Shown: positions 1 to 8,091 of the stretch, in pieces
How the letters are laid out: each line of letters starts with the position of its first letter
How positions within the stretch are numbered: position 1 is the stretch's first letter
NCBI GenBank assembly: GCA_031288005.1
Contig: JAITSE010000037.1
Coordinates: 1 to 26,012 of the forward strand
Origin: Treponema sp.
Lineage (GTDB): Bacteria > Spirochaetota > Spirochaetia > Treponematales > Breznakiellaceae
Length of the DNA: 26,012 nt
Direction: 5' to 3'
The notes under the pieces: generated by a model
What the model was told of the DNA's origin: nothing
What the model saw: only the letters and a program-made list of their open reading frames with translations
The model's database searches: none
Program-made: the position numbers and the translations under genes

Positions 1-468
1 AGGTTTCCCTGGGGTCAGCGCGATGTGTTTCTCGCTTTGCAAGGAGAAACGATTTTCACCATGGATAAGTTTAAATTTCTTGATGAGGAGAGGGAAAACA
101 TTATTCCCTCCATAATGGCGCCTCTGCTCTTAAAGGTTAATTACAAGCCTGGTCCTTTTGCGTTGAGTCTCTACGGAGGGATGTACTATATTGGGTATAT
201 TCCTGTGAGCGCCGATGCGGAAGCGGGACAGCCGGCCATACGCGGGGGAGACCCTCCCAGTTTTCTTGATTTTCTGGGTTACAGTATGGGTTTTAAATTC
301 GGGGTTAAGGCCGGGAAACGGGGAACGATTTTTTTCGATCTGCGATACTCAAGCGATCTTGGCGTTACAGAAATTAGAGACCTTGCATCATCGGCGGGTT
401 ACCGGCGGAATGGCCTTTCTCTTGCCTTGGGGTATGAACTGGGCCTGTTTAATCGGAAGCAGCAATAG
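1..468 (+). CDS. C-terminal part of an outer-membrane beta-barrel-like protein (5' truncated by window edge)
   Basis: The reading frame is open from base 1, so the true start lies outside the window; an internal ATG at 25 is not a convincing start. About 155 residues are visible, ending in a TAG/TAA-type stop at 466-468. The sequence alternates hydrophobic and polar residues with many Gly, Tyr and Phe (for example LYGGMYYIGYIP, YSMGFKFGVKAG, TIFFDLRYSSDLG), and its last strand is LSLALGYELGLF. This alternation is typical of transmembrane beta strands of an outer-membrane barrel. No specific family was recognised. A GC-rich repeat begins 25 bases after the stop. The call as a barrel is inference from residue pattern only. 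Confidence 0.55.
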   Translation, partial: RFPWGQRDVFLALQGETIFTMDKFKFLDEERENIIPSIMAPLLLKVNYKPGPFALSLYGGMYYIGYIPVSADAEAGQPAIRGGDPPSFLDFLGYSMGFKFGVKAGKRGTIFFDLRYSSDLGVTEIRDLASSAGYRRNGLSLALGYELGLFNRKQQ

Positions 469-492
469 GCGTCGGCCTTGGCGGAATTTGAT

Positions 493-591
493 GTTGTTAA
501 AGGGGGGCCGGGGGGTCTTGGGCCCCCCCTCAGCGGAGCAGAGCCCCGCCGAGGGGGGCGCCGGACTAAAGTCCGCGACTTCCCCCTCCTG
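493..591 (+). repeat. GC-rich modular palindromic element, copy A (intergenic)
   Basis: Starts GTTGTTAAAGGGGGGCCGG and ends ACTTCCCCCTCCTG. It is the same family as the copies at 2576-2695 and 5743-5886 (reverse strand). Shared blocks in order are a G-run with CCGGGGGG, a GGGCCCCCC arm, GCAGAGCCCCGC, GGGGGGCGCCGG and the ACTTCCCCCTCCTG end. Between the last two blocks sits a private palindrome CGGACT-AA-AGTCCG (562-575). That palindrome recurs alone at 21848-21859 in reverse orientation. This copy lies just downstream of a gene, so it does not disturb coding sequence. Confidence 0.8.
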
Positions 592-632
592 AATATTTCC
601 AGGCGTTTATCCTGGGAATATACGTGAACCTC

Positions 633-660
633 TTGACTAATTCATAAGGTTTCAGATAAA
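633..660 (+). promoter_or_regulatory. Possible sigma-70 promoter upstream of tRNA-Lys
   Basis: TTGACT at 633-638 and GATAAA at 655-660 are separated by 16 bp. The expected start near 667 would give a leader of about 58 nt before the tRNA. TATAAC at 662-667 is another -10 candidate but with a poor spacing of 23. Read by eye only. Confidence 0.4.
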
Positions 661-724
661 GTATAACAATACCATCAACAAGATGGGGGGTCTTCCAGAG
701 CCGGATTTGGTCTTGAGAGGACGC

Positions 725-797
725 GGGCCGCTAGCTCAGTAGGTAGAGCAACGCCCTTTTAAGGCGTGGGTCACACGTTCGAATCGTGTGCGGCTCA
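725..797 (+). tRNA. tRNA-Lys (anticodon UUU)
   Basis: A complete cloverleaf can be drawn. The acceptor stem GGGCCGC (725-731) pairs with GCGGCTC (790-796) with one G-U pair. The D stem is GCTC/GAGC. The anticodon stem ACGCC/GGCGT encloses loop CTTTTAA, giving anticodon TTT. The T stem is ACACG/CGTGT with loop TTCGAAT. The discriminator base is A at 797. The 3' CCA is not encoded, so it must be added after transcription. No other tRNA is adjacent. Confidence 0.96.
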
Positions 798-941
798 TAA
801 CGTATCCTTATTATATTTGGGTCAGCCCTTGAAAATCGAGGTGTTCCAACACTTCATCCTGTTGGGCGTTCTCCGACAGCAACCGGGCTTACCTCCTTGT
901 TTATCCTGCCGCTATGTCCTACAATGTATTTGGAGTTATGT

Positions 942-2225
942 ATGAAGCAGGTACTAGTTATAGATGAATCGCCTGTATTCCGCGAGTATCTGCGGGAAAA
1001 ATTCGCGCAAAATAAAAACGAAGTAGAAGTTGCCGTTGTAACGAATGTGGCGGAGGCTATATCCAAGATGCGGACCATGATCCCGCACCTCATCATCATG
1101 GATTACCAGTTAGCCTGCCAGGAAAACAGGAAGCTGTTGATGAGGAAACGGGAAAGCCCTTCCACCGCGGGAATCCCGGTGATAATCACCGCTCAAAAGC
1201 TGGATCAGAAGCGGATCCTCGAACTCGTTTCTTTTAATGTAAAGAAGGTATTCACCAAACCGGTAAAGATCGATGCCTTTTTTGAGACCCTTACAGAGAT
1301 GCTGGATATCAACTTCTCCCTGGATGATACGCCGGGAATAGTGGATGTTCATGTAAACGATAATATCATTTTTATCGAAGCGGCTCAGGGGCTGAATCGG
1401 GATAAGCTGGACCTGCTTAAGTTTAAAATCATCGAACTGGTAGAACTCTATGACATCAAGATCCCCAAGGTTATTATCATGATAAGTGATATGCAGCTCA
1501 ACTTCGCCGATGCTCCTAATCTGGAGAAGCTTATAGAGACGGCGCTGGGGGCCAGCGGGGCGCGTAATTCCGACGTGCGGGTGCTGACCATGGATAATTT
1601 TGTGCAGAAGTTTATCGCCGGGCAGAAGCAGTATGCGGGGATCAAGGCGGTGGATAATCTTCAGGCTGCCATAGCCGACTTTTTTAGGGATGAGAACGGC
1701 CAAAGCGCCGACAATGGAAATTCCAGCATCCCCGCGGATATGGTGCTCCAGTCAAATCCGGTGACGCCAAAAGAATCGGTCCTGTTCAGGTTTAGTACGG
1801 AACACAATACCCTCCATTACTTCACCATAGATGAAATCAAGGAATCCCTGGGAAATCTCAACCTGAAGATTGCCGTGGTGGATGATGATTTTGTCATCCA
1901 GGAATTGATCCGGAACACCTTTCGGAGTATCAACGCGTCGGTCGGTATCTATAACGATGGCGGAGAATTCCTGGCGGCGGCGGAAAAGGAAGTTTTTTCC
2001 TTGGTTTTTCTGGACCTCTTGATGCCCAAGATGGACGGGTTTGCGGTTTTACGAGTCTTGCAGGTGAACCGGATAGAGCAGCCGGTGATTGTGCTGTCCT
2101 CGGTAAGCCAGAGGGAGTCGGTGATCCGGGCGTTCCGTATGGGGGTGAAGAGTTACCTCATCAAGCCCTTGAAGCCGGAGGATATCTTCCGGAAATCTCT
2201 TGAGATACTCAAATCGATTTTTTAA
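942..2225 (+). CDS. Two-receiver response regulator
   Basis: A 427-residue protein that would receive phosphate from a histidine kinase. The start is ATG at 942, preceded by GGAG at 932-935. An in-frame ATG at 897 exists but adds an unrelated leader. The N-terminal receiver covers about residues 1-120 (VLVIDESP acid pocket, IIMDYQ phosphoacceptor, IITA, FTKP). The middle, about 125-250, is a STAS-like or unclassified alpha/beta region. The C-terminal receiver covers about 305-427 (VVDDD, FLDLLMPKMDG with the acceptor Asp, VLSS, LIKP). No DNA-binding or enzymatic output domain is present, so it likely works by protein contact or as a phosphate relay. It lies 11 bp before the hybrid kinase, which suggests one operon and a shared pathway. 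Domain calls are firm; the role is inference. Confidence 0.88.
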   Translation: MKQVLVIDESPVFREYLREKFAQNKNEVEVAVVTNVAEAISKMRTMIPHLIIMDYQLACQENRKLLMRKRESPSTAGIPVIITAQKLDQKRILELVSFNVKKVFTKPVKIDAFFETLTEMLDINFSLDDTPGIVDVHVNDNIIFIEAAQGLNRDKLDLLKFKIIELVELYDIKIPKVIIMISDMQLNFADAPNLEKLIETALGASGARNSDVRVLTMDNFVQKFIAGQKQYAGIKAVDNLQAAIADFFRDENGQSADNGNSSIPADMVLQSNPVTPKESVLFRFSTEHNTLHYFTIDEIKESLGNLNLKIAVVDDDFVIQELIRNTFRSINASVGIYNDGGEFLAAAEKEVFSLVFLDLLMPKMDGFAVLRVLQVNRIEQPVIVLSSVSQRESVIRAFRMGVKSYLIKPLKPEDIFRKSLEILKSIF

Positions 2226-2236
2226 CCCAATGAAAA

Positions 2237-4876
2237 ATGAAAGCAGAATTCCTTTCCTGTCTTTTTAGCGGTTCCCCGGCTGCGGTGGTTCTGGCTTCCG
2301 CGTCGGGGGCTCTCCTTTCGGCGAATCGCCGGGGAGAGGTCCTCCTCGCGTCCCTTGTGGGGGACTTCCGGGACGGCGTTTCTTCCGAAGGCTGTCTTTT
2401 GGAACAGGCCCTGTGGAATTCCAGGGACTACGTCCGTCTTATCGCCGGAGAAATAGGATCGGTGGTTTTTTCCCTGGCGGTTAAGGATTCCCGGGACGGG
2501 GTCCGGTGGTTCAAGATTGGCGCCTGGGCTGTTGACGGACTAGCAGGCGGTCAACATAGGAATTGCGAGATGGATATGGTGGGTCCGGGGGGTTCTAAAC
2601 CCCCCGGCGGGGGCATTACGGGGGCAGCGCCTCCGTTGAGGGGGGCGCCGGAAGCCCGTAGGGCTGTAGGCAGGGGGGAGACTTCCCCCCTCCTGAGTAC
2701 GCCTCGCATTTTCTTTGCTGACTGCCTACTAGAAAGATACGGGGTTGTGGCGGAGGAAGGGGACGCTCGGTTTGTTCTCATCCTCCGGGACGAAACCTGG
2801 GAACGCCAGAAGGAAGCCCGGCTCCAGGAAGCCCGGAGGAACGCGGAGCAGGCTATGGAGACCAAAAGCCGGTTTCTAGCCAACATGAGCCATGAGATTC
2901 GTACCCCCATTCAGACTATCATAGGCATGACCGAATTGCTGCGGGACACCAATTTGGACCAGGAGCAGGCCGAATATTCCCGGCAGGTTAAATTTTCCGC
3001 GGAAGTTCTGCTTTCCCTCATCAACGACATCCTGGACTACTCCAAGATAGAAGCCGGAAAGATGGTCCTGGAATATATTGATTTCGATCTGGAACAGACT
3101 ATCGAACAGGCTGTGGAGATGATCTCCCTGGAGGCTCACAAGAAGGGCCTGGAGATAGCCCTGGATATACCTCCCGACGCGGCAATTTGTATCAAGGGAG
3201 ACCCGAACAAATACCGGCAGATCGTGATCAACCTGGTTAAAAACGCGGTGAAGTTCACCCAGAAAGGGGGAGTCACCATCGCCGCCCTTCTTACCGAATG
3301 GAAGGGGAGGGAGGCGATACGGGTGTCCGTGGCGGATACGGGCATAGGGGTCCCTGAAGAGATACGAGACCGGTTATTCACCACCTTTTTCCAGGGAGAC
3401 CCTTCCAACACCCGGCAGTTCGGTGGTACAGGCTTGGGACTTTCCATTTCCCAGAACCTGGTGGAACTCATGGGCGGCTCGATAAACATGATTCCCAACG
3501 AGGGGGGCGGCTCGATTTTCCGGTTCACCATTCCCATTGAGCGGTCAGGCGCGGCCGTCGAAGTCCCGCCGGTCTTCCTGGGGCGGGATCTGCGTATCCT
3601 GGTCGTGGACGACCGGCCTGAATCCCGGCGTATCCTGGTCTCCTACCTCCAGGACATAGGCTGCGTGGAAGTGGATGTGGCGGTCTGCGGCGAGGAAGCC
3701 CTGGTGGCCATGCGGGCCGCCGCCGCCCGGAAGCGCCCCTTCGGCGTCTGCTTCCTGGACATGATTATGCCCCAGATGGACGGATGGCGCCTTGCCGCCG
3801 AGATAAACGGTGATGAAGAAATCAACAGCGCCCGGCTTATTCTGATGGTTCCCCAGGGACTCTTGGGCGCTGAGGCCAAGATGACCCTTCTCAAGTGGTT
3901 CAAGGCATACATCAACAAACCCATTATGCGCAAGGACCTGATTCGTACTCTTGGAGAAGCCCTGACCGATCCCGCCGAAGAATCGGAAGTTGTTGAGGAA
4001 TTGGAAGCCCTCGATGAGATAGAAACTTCAGGATGTGAGACGTCCGGGCCGGGGGACGTTGAGGCGGAGGGAGGGAAGCCCCTTATTCTGGTAGTGGAAG
4101 ATCATCTGGTCAACCAAAAACTTTTCTCTATTATTCTGAAAAAATTGGACTACCCGGTCATCCTTGCGGAGGACGGCCTGGACGCTCTGGAGAAAACCGC
4201 CGCGTACCCCGTGTCCTTCGTCTTTATGGACATCCAGATGCCCAGGATGAACGGCTACGATGCCGCAGACCAACTGAGGCGGCGGGGCTTTGGAAAGCCG
4301 ATAATCGCCGTTACCGCCAGCGCCTTCCCGGAGGAGCGGGATCGGTGCATGAGCGTGGGTTTTAACGACATCCTCATCAAACCCTTTGGGCGGAAGGATG
4401 TAGAAAAGATGCTTCTTGTCTGGCCTCCGGGGGCAAGCCTTTCCGTCTGTACCGTGGCGGTGGAGCCTCCCCTAATGCAAGAACCGGCCTCCGTATCTGA
4501 TGAGCCGTGGACCCATATCTTCAACCACGACGAGATAAGAGAGACCTTCCTCAAGGACGAGGAGACGATCCGTTCCCTGCTGATACGGTTTATCGCCAGG
4601 ACCCGGGAACAGGTTGTGGTGGAGATCCCCCGTTGCATGGAGGTCGGGGATTTGGAAGAGGCCCGGCAGGAGGCTCACACCATTAAGGGAGGCGCCCTGA
4701 CCCTGGCGGCCAGGGAACTTGGGCAGATCGCCGCCCGGATGGAAGCGGCCTTTAAGAACCGCGACCATGCCGAGATGAGTTCCGCCTTCCCGCTTTTAAA
4801 GGCCGCCTTTACCCGGTTTGAAGCGAAAGCCTGGCGATACCTGGGTGAAAGGCCCGCCATGGGCAAGGAGGTTTGA
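2237..4876 (+). CDS. Hybrid sensor histidine kinase with two receivers and an HPt domain
   Basis: An 879-residue phosphorelay kinase. Residues 1-200 look PAS-like, with no membrane segment seen, and are interrupted at about 114-153 by a Gly/Pro-rich stretch encoded by repeat copy B. A short coiled coil (about 180-210) leads to the HisKA domain with phosphoacceptor His219 in NMSHEIRTP. The ATPase domain shows [17 protein letters not shown] and GGTGLGLS. Receiver 1 has its acceptor at Asp508 ([12 protein letters not shown]) and a Lys in INKP. Receiver 2 has Asp665 ([12 protein letters not shown]) and LIKP. The C-terminal HPt domain has His814 in AHTIKGGA. Thus a full His-Asp-His chain is encoded. 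The start ATG at 2237 lacks a clear ribosome-binding site, and an out-of-frame ATG at 2230 competes. It is probably cytoplasmic and coupled to the response regulator upstream. Confidence 0.93.
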   Translation: MKAEFLSCLFSGSPAAVVLASASGALLSANRRGEVLLASLVGDFRDGVSSEGCLLEQALWNSRDYVRLIAGEIGSVVFSLAVKDSRDGVRWFKIGAWAVDGLAGGQHRNCEMDMVGPGGSKPPGGGITGAAPPLRGAPEARRAVGRGETSPLLSTPRIFFADCLLERYGVVAEEGDARFVLILRDETWERQKEARLQEARRNAEQAMETKSRFLANMSHEIRTPIQTIIGMTELLRDTNLDQEQAEYSRQVKFSAEVLLSLINDILDYSKIEAGKMVLEYIDFDLEQTIEQAVEMISLEAHKKGLEIALDIPPDAAICIKGDPNKYRQIVINLVKNAVKFTQKGGVTIAALLTEWKGREAIRVSVADTGIGVPEEIRDRLFTTFFQGDPSNTRQFGGTGLGLSISQNLVELMGGSINMIPNEGGGSIFRFTIPIERSGAAVEVPPVFLGRDLRILVVDDRPESRRILVSYLQDIGCVEVDVAVCGEEALVAMRAAAARKRPFGVCFLDMIMPQMDGWRLAAEINGDEEINSARLILMVPQGLLGAEAKMTLLKWFKAYINKPIMRKDLIRTLGEALTDPAEESEVVEELEALDEIETSGCETSGPGDVEAEGGKPLILVVEDHLVNQKLFSIILKKLDYPVILAEDGLDALEKTAAYPVSFVFMDIQMPRMNGYDAADQLRRRGFGKPIIAVTASAFPEERDRCMSVGFNDILIKPFGRKDVEKMLLVWPPGASLSVCTVAVEPPLMQEPASVSDEPWTHIFNHDEIRETFLKDEETIRSLLIRFIARTREQVVVEIPRCMEVGDLEEARQEAHTIKGGALTLAARELGQIAARMEAAFKNRDHAEMSSAFPLLKAAFTRFEAKAWRYLGERPAMGKEV
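2540..2732. repeat. Imperfect 14-bp inverted repeat flanking repeat copy B inside the kinase gene
   Basis: CTAGCAGGCGGTCA at 2540-2553 and TGACTGCCTACTAG at 2719-2732 are inverted repeats matching at 12 of 14 positions. They bracket the GC-rich element copy B with spacers of about 22 bp on each side. This could be the edge of a larger inserted unit or chance. The other two copies do not show the same flanks. Confidence 0.45.
2576..2695 (+). repeat. GC-rich modular palindromic element, copy B (in frame inside kinase gene)
   Basis: The same block order as copy A: GTGGGTCCGGGGGG, then CCCCCCGGCGGGGGC, then GGGGGGCGCCGG and the end ACTTCCCCCCTCCTG. Its private palindrome is AGCCC-GTA-GGGCT (2653-2665). 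The stretch is about 120 bp, equal to 40 codons. It contains no stop in the kinase frame and encodes a Gly/Pro/Arg-rich segment ([13 protein letters not shown]...). It sits in what looks like a loop between the strands [11 protein letters not shown] and RFVLILRDE of a PAS-like domain. Confidence 0.82.
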
Positions 4877-4878
4877 TT

Positions 4879-6825
4879 TTGCGGTTTTCCTCTCTTCATG
4901 TACACACCGTCTTCTGCGATGGGGAGGATGAGGTTGAAACCTATTGTCGCGCCGCCTGGGAAGGGGGATTTGCCTCCCTGGGGTTCAGCGCCCACGCGCC
5001 GATACAGGCGAAGACCGGCATCGTTTCGGACTGGCACCTTCGGGAAGATCGGCTGGCCGAATATGTGGACGCGGTCAGGAAGGCTGCGTTGCGCTGGGCC
5101 GGGAGGCTCCCGGTGTACCTGGGCCTGGAGGTGGATTATATTCAGGACCATATGGGGCCAGCCGACGCGGATTACCGGGACATGGGCTTGGACTACATCA
5201 TAGGATCAGTGCACTATGTTTTCCCCCCCAATGGCGGGGAGCCTTTTGCCGTGGACGGTCCCGCCGACGAGTTTGCCCGGGACCTCCATTCCCGTTTCGG
5301 CGGAGACGGTGAAGCCTTCATGGAAACCTATTGGGAAACTGTGGAAAAGATGATTCTATCAGGGGGGGTTGACATTCTGGGACACCTCGATTTGATAAAG
5401 AAGAACAACCTCCGGGAAAACTGGTTCTCCCCTGCGGGCGAGCGGTACCGCCTGAGGGTGCGTTCTGTTGCGGCCTATATCGCCCGGTCCGGGATCGTGG
5501 TAGAGGTCAACACCGGGGGCATTAACCGGGGAAAAACAACGGACACCTATCCCTCACGGGAAATCCTCACCCTTCTCCGGGAAGGGCATGTTCCAGTCAT
5601 CATCACCGCCGACGCCCACCGGGTTGCGGATATAGGGGGGCACTACGACGACGCCCGCCAAACATTGCGGGAAGCGGGCTACACCCACGCGGTACTTTTC
5701 GCGGGGAAAGGGATATGGGTGGAAGAAAGCCTATGCCCAAAGCAGGAGGGGGAAGTCTCCCCCCTGGCTCCGGCCCAGAGACTTGCTCCGCAAGTCTCCC
5801 GGGCCTCCGCCACCCCCCACAGCGGGGCTCTGCCCCGCAACGCCCCGCCGGGGGGCCCAAGGCCCCCCGGACCCCCCATTAACAACGGGAGTTCAGCGGG
5901 ATCCCATCCGGCTTTAGTCTGGATACTGACGGCATATCTCATCATCGTCCTAGCCGCCTGCGCCTCAGCGCCCCGGACCCTCACAGAAGCCTTAGCCGTG
6001 GGGGACGATTTCGCTCTATTGGACCCCGGCGGCCTTGCCTACCTCTCCCTCGACATACCCCAATCGCGGCCCGTCCTGGACCTGATTTCCATAGGGGGAC
6101 TTGGGAGGGGCCAGGCGGCCCAGACGCTGGACATGACGGATACGGCGGCGGCGGCGGTGTATCCCCCCGAAGACGGCAGGAGCTTTCTCCTAGCCGCCCG
6201 GGGCCGCTACCCAAGTTCCCGCCTGCGCTTTTCCCTGGGCCTAAGTTCATCCTGGAAAAAGACGCGCTCCAAAACCGGCGGACGCTATTGGCGCTCCGAG
6301 GAAAATAAACTTTCGCTCTACGTTGAGCCTCAGTACGCATTGATCTCCGACGGAGACCCCTTTCCCCACACCGGCGGGGTCAGACCCCCGGAAAAGTTCG
6401 CGGAGCTTAGTGAAGGGGCGGTCCTTGCCGGCTGGCTCCCGGACGCGGAGTCCCTGATAAACCGGTTTCTGTCAGGTATGCAGATTCCCTTAGCGATACC
6501 GGCGGATATCCTCATCTTCGGAGTATATCCCGGCCCGGCAGGGGCTGAGGAAACGGACGCCGCGAATCCCAAGTCCCGCTTTTTTGCGAAACTCAGGCTT
6601 GAACTGCCCTCGCCAAGCCACGTCAGCGCCCTTGTTTCCATGATTTCGTTAATCCAATCTTTCATTGCAATGGACGCCGCGGGAGAAGAGCGGCTTCCGC
6701 TTGCGAAAATCCTTTTCGCCAATGCCCCGATCCCGGAGAATTCGTCCCTGATCCTGGCAAGCTCCGCTTTGGCCGCCGAAGAAATCGCTTTACTTTTTAA
6801 TATGTTCTCGATATATTCTAGATAA
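4879..6825 (+). CDS. PHP-family histidinol-phosphatase-like enzyme fused in frame to a lipoprotein-like domain
   Basis: One open frame of 648 residues. TTG at 4879 is chosen because AAGGAGG (4865-4871) ends 7 bp before it; TTG at 4873 would be too close. Residues 1-287 are a PHP metallophosphatase domain: HVHTVFCDG, GFSAHAP, GLEVDYI, GSVHYV, DILGHLDLI, VEVNTGG and ITADAHR supply the metal ligands. The family dephosphorylates histidinol phosphate or related substrates. Residues about 288-335 are encoded by repeat copy C on the opposite strand. Residues 345-361 form a hydrophobic segment with lipobox LAAC (Cys361), followed by an unrecognised about 285-residue domain. A cytoplasmic enzyme followed by a lipoprotein signal makes little sense as one protein. 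No ATG, GTG or TTG start lies just before the lipobox, so the repeat appears to have fused two former genes. It may instead be translated as separate products. Confidence 0.82.
   Translation: MRFSSLHVHTVFCDGEDEVETYCRAAWEGGFASLGFSAHAPIQAKTGIVSDWHLREDRLAEYVDAVRKAALRWAGRLPVYLGLEVDYIQDHMGPADADYRDMGLDYIIGSVHYVFPPNGGEPFAVDGPADEFARDLHSRFGGDGEAFMETYWETVEKMILSGGVDILGHLDLIKKNNLRENWFSPAGERYRLRVRSVAAYIARSGIVVEVNTGGINRGKTTDTYPSREILTLLREGHVPVIITADAHRVADIGGHYDDARQTLREAGYTHAVLFAGKGIWVEESLCPKQEGEVSPLAPAQRLAPQVSRASATPHSGALPRNAPPGGPRPPGPPINNGSSAGSHPALVWILTAYLIIVLAACASAPRTLTEALAVGDDFALLDPGGLAYLSLDIPQSRPVLDLISIGGLGRGQAAQTLDMTDTAAAAVYPPEDGRSFLLAARGRYPSSRLRFSLGLSSSWKKTRSKTGGRYWRSEENKLSLYVEPQYALISDGDPFPHTGGVRPPEKFAELSEGAVLAGWLPDAESLINRFLSGMQIPLAIPADILIFGVYPGPAGAEETDAANPKSRFFAKLRLELPSPSHVSALVSMISLIQSFIAMDAAGEERLPLAKILFANAPIPENSSLILASSALAAEEIALLFNMFSIYSR
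5743..5886 (-). repeat. GC-rich modular palindromic element, copy C (at the junction of two gene halves)
   Basis: Read on the minus strand it begins GTTGTTAATGGGGGGTCCGG, nearly identical to the start of copy A. It ends AGACTTCCCCCTCCTG, as copies A and B do. Its private palindrome is GAGACTTGC-TCC-GCAAGTCTC (5778-5798 on the plus strand). About 144 bp, open in the host frame, encoding a Pro/Ala/Arg-rich linker. It lies exactly between the phosphatase domain and the lipoprotein signal. Confidence 0.83.
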
Positions 6826-6847
6826 AAATTTTTGCGGGGAATTATAT

Positions 6848-7156
6848 ATGCCGACGTATGAATACGAATGTAAAAGCTGCGCTTATACCTTTGATGCTTT
6901 TCAGAGCATGAACGACGAACCTCTTAAAACCTGTCCCCAATGCGGCAAAGATGTACGCCGTCTTATAAACGGCGGAAGCGGGGTTATCTTTAAGGGATCC
7001 GGTTTTTATGTTACAGACAAAAAAGGGAAAGGCGCTGCCGCTCAAGCGCCGGCGGCAAAATCCCAGGAAGCCGCGCCTGAGTCCGCCGCAAAAACCGAGG
7101 CTCCGGCGAAAACCGGAGAAGGAAGCAAAACCGGCGGAGAAAAGACTGCGAGTTAA
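6848..7156 (+). CDS. FmdB-type zinc-ribbon protein
   Basis: A 102-residue protein. The first 60 residues match the small FmdB zinc-ribbon family: MPTYEYECKSC, then CPQCG, giving two CxxC-type pairs for one zinc, followed by RRLINGGSGVIFKGSGFY. The tail from about residue 60 is low complexity, rich in Ala, Lys, Pro and Glu, and likely disordered. It starts 22 bp after the preceding stop behind GGGGA, so it is probably the same transcript as the genes upstream. The family is named for a putative regulator in formamide metabolism, but the biochemical role of most members is not established. Confidence 0.9.
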   Translation: MPTYEYECKSCAYTFDAFQSMNDEPLKTCPQCGKDVRRLINGGSGVIFKGSGFYVTDKKGKGAAAQAPAAKSQEAAPESAAKTEAPAKTGEGSKTGGEKTAS

Positions 7157-7211
7157 AGCGGCGGCGGATCGTGAAACATGGAGAATGGGCGGGCCGTGCA
7201 GCCTGGAGACC

Positions 7212-7523
7212 ATGAGCAATCCCTCTTTTTTCTGTGAAAACTGCGGCGCCGAAGTTCCTCTCCGGGCAAAAGACTGTCCCCGCTGCGGCAGGACCTTCCT
7301 TTCTGTCCGCTGCCCTTCTTGCGGCTTTACCGGGGAGGAAACGCTGTTTGACCAAGGCTGTCCAGCCTGTGGGTATAAGGTCCCTTCCGGGGCAGAACGC
7401 AAAGGCGGGGGCGGCAAGAAAAAAAAGGCCGCTCCGGAGGCGCTGCCAATGTGGGTATACCTATTTGCCTCCGTGGTTTTCACCGGCATCTGCGTGATCC
7501 TCCTCGCCCTTCTTAATAGTTAA
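7212..7523 (+). CDS. Small double zinc-ribbon membrane protein
   Basis: A 103-residue protein. The start ATG 7212 gives MSNPSFFCENCG; in-frame upstream codons overlap the FmdB gene and encode no recognisable sequence. Four Cys pairs (CENC, CPRC, CPSC, CPAC) form two rubredoxin-like zinc knuckles in residues 8-60. A Lys/Gly-rich linker follows, then one C-terminal membrane helix (WVYLFASVVFTGICVILLAL). The layout predicts zinc ribbons in the cytoplasm anchored to the inner membrane. It follows the FmdB-type gene by 55 bp. No specific function is known to me. Confidence 0.75.
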   Translation: MSNPSFFCENCGAEVPLRAKDCPRCGRTFLSVRCPSCGFTGEETLFDQGCPACGYKVPSGAERKGGGGKKKKAAPEALPMWVYLFASVVFTGICVILLALLNS

Positions 7524-7533
7524 ACTGTTATTA

Positions 7534-7590
7534 GACTTGTTCATCGGAAACGCGGAAATGAAGTTTCCGATGTTTCCGCTCGAACAAGTC
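7534..7590. repeat. Palindromic repeat with GACTTGTTC / GAACAAGTC ends
   Basis: The outer arms GACTTGTTC (7534-7542) and GAACAAGTC (7582-7590) are perfect 9-bp inverted repeats. An inner hairpin pairs CGGAAAC with GTTTCCG. The block TTGTTCATCGGAAAC recurs at 22754. It lies just after the zinc-ribbon gene and could also act as an RNA hairpin, but no U-run follows. Confidence 0.7.
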
Positions 7591-7619
7591 CAACAAAGGC
7601 AGGGAAGGCGGCGATATTA

Positions 7620-7783
7620 TTATCTTACGTAAGTTCCGGTCTTCTTCGCGGTTTTATCGAAAATCCAATCATGGTCCATTTTTATACTCTCCAGAAAACC
7701 CCGGCAATGCCAAGGGCCAAAACACGGCATCAGATTACAAAGCGTCAAGATGCAATCTTTCGTCTGGGACGCTTCACAATTTT
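7620..7783 (-). pseudogene. Unidentified gene fragment
   Basis: On the minus strand a frame of about 52 codons without a good start runs to a TAA at 7620-7622. It contains ILTLCNLMPCFGPWHCRGF and ends FDKTAKKTGTYVR. Its dense Cys/Trp composition looks like real protein sequence, but I do not recognise the family. It lies between a palindromic repeat and a broken lipoprotein gene, consistent with gene debris. It could be chance. Confidence 0.3.
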
Positions 7784-7803
7784 ATACGCTTGGTGTTTTT
7801 GGA

Positions 7804-8087
7804 TCAGATTTTGGTCCACTTAACATAATACCAGTCTAGTTTTCCATAAGAAAGGGTTCCGTCAATGGAGGTTGTACCTAACTTTATCGAAATACTATTC
7901 CCTGAATATGTATATGTTAAGAAACTTCTCGAATAAGAACCTGTTCCATCTTCCTTGATGATGAGATTTGTGGTGTAAACTTTCCAGGCGCCTACGAAGG
8001 GATTCCCCTCATCACGCCGGTTGTTTTTTGCAGCCGGCTATGGCAAGGGTGAATGTCAACACCGCAGCCAGCAGTGCCGCGGTTCAT
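7804..8087 (-). pseudogene. Frameshifted lipoprotein, paralogue of the neighbouring gene
   Basis: Read leftward, one frame encodes a lipoprotein signal (ALLAAVLTFTLAIAGC, then a stop seven codons after the Cys). A different frame encodes a complete beta-rich unit, GNPFVGAWKVYTTNLIIKED through TYTYSGNSISIKL to LDWYYVKWTKI and a TGA at 7804. This unit closely resembles the three NPF-x-G-x-W units of the lipoprotein at 8213-9328. The ATG at 8085-8087 is in yet another frame. At least two frameshifts are therefore needed to restore the gene, so it is broken. A 13-bp-arm hairpin (8092-8125) lies immediately upstream of the start. Confidence 0.7.
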
Positions 8088-8091
8088 CTAG

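Noticed and set aside
1110..1703. Minus-strand open frame of 197 codons
   Set aside because: Antisense to the two-receiver response regulator, with no supported start or family pattern.
2230..2237. Alternative kinase start ATG at 2230
   Set aside because: It is in another frame than the kinase and leads quickly away from the PAS-like sequence.
7534..7590. Palindrome as simple terminator of the zinc-ribbon genes
   Set aside because: No U-run follows either arm, and the same ends recur at other sites without upstream genes; repeat family is the better explanation.
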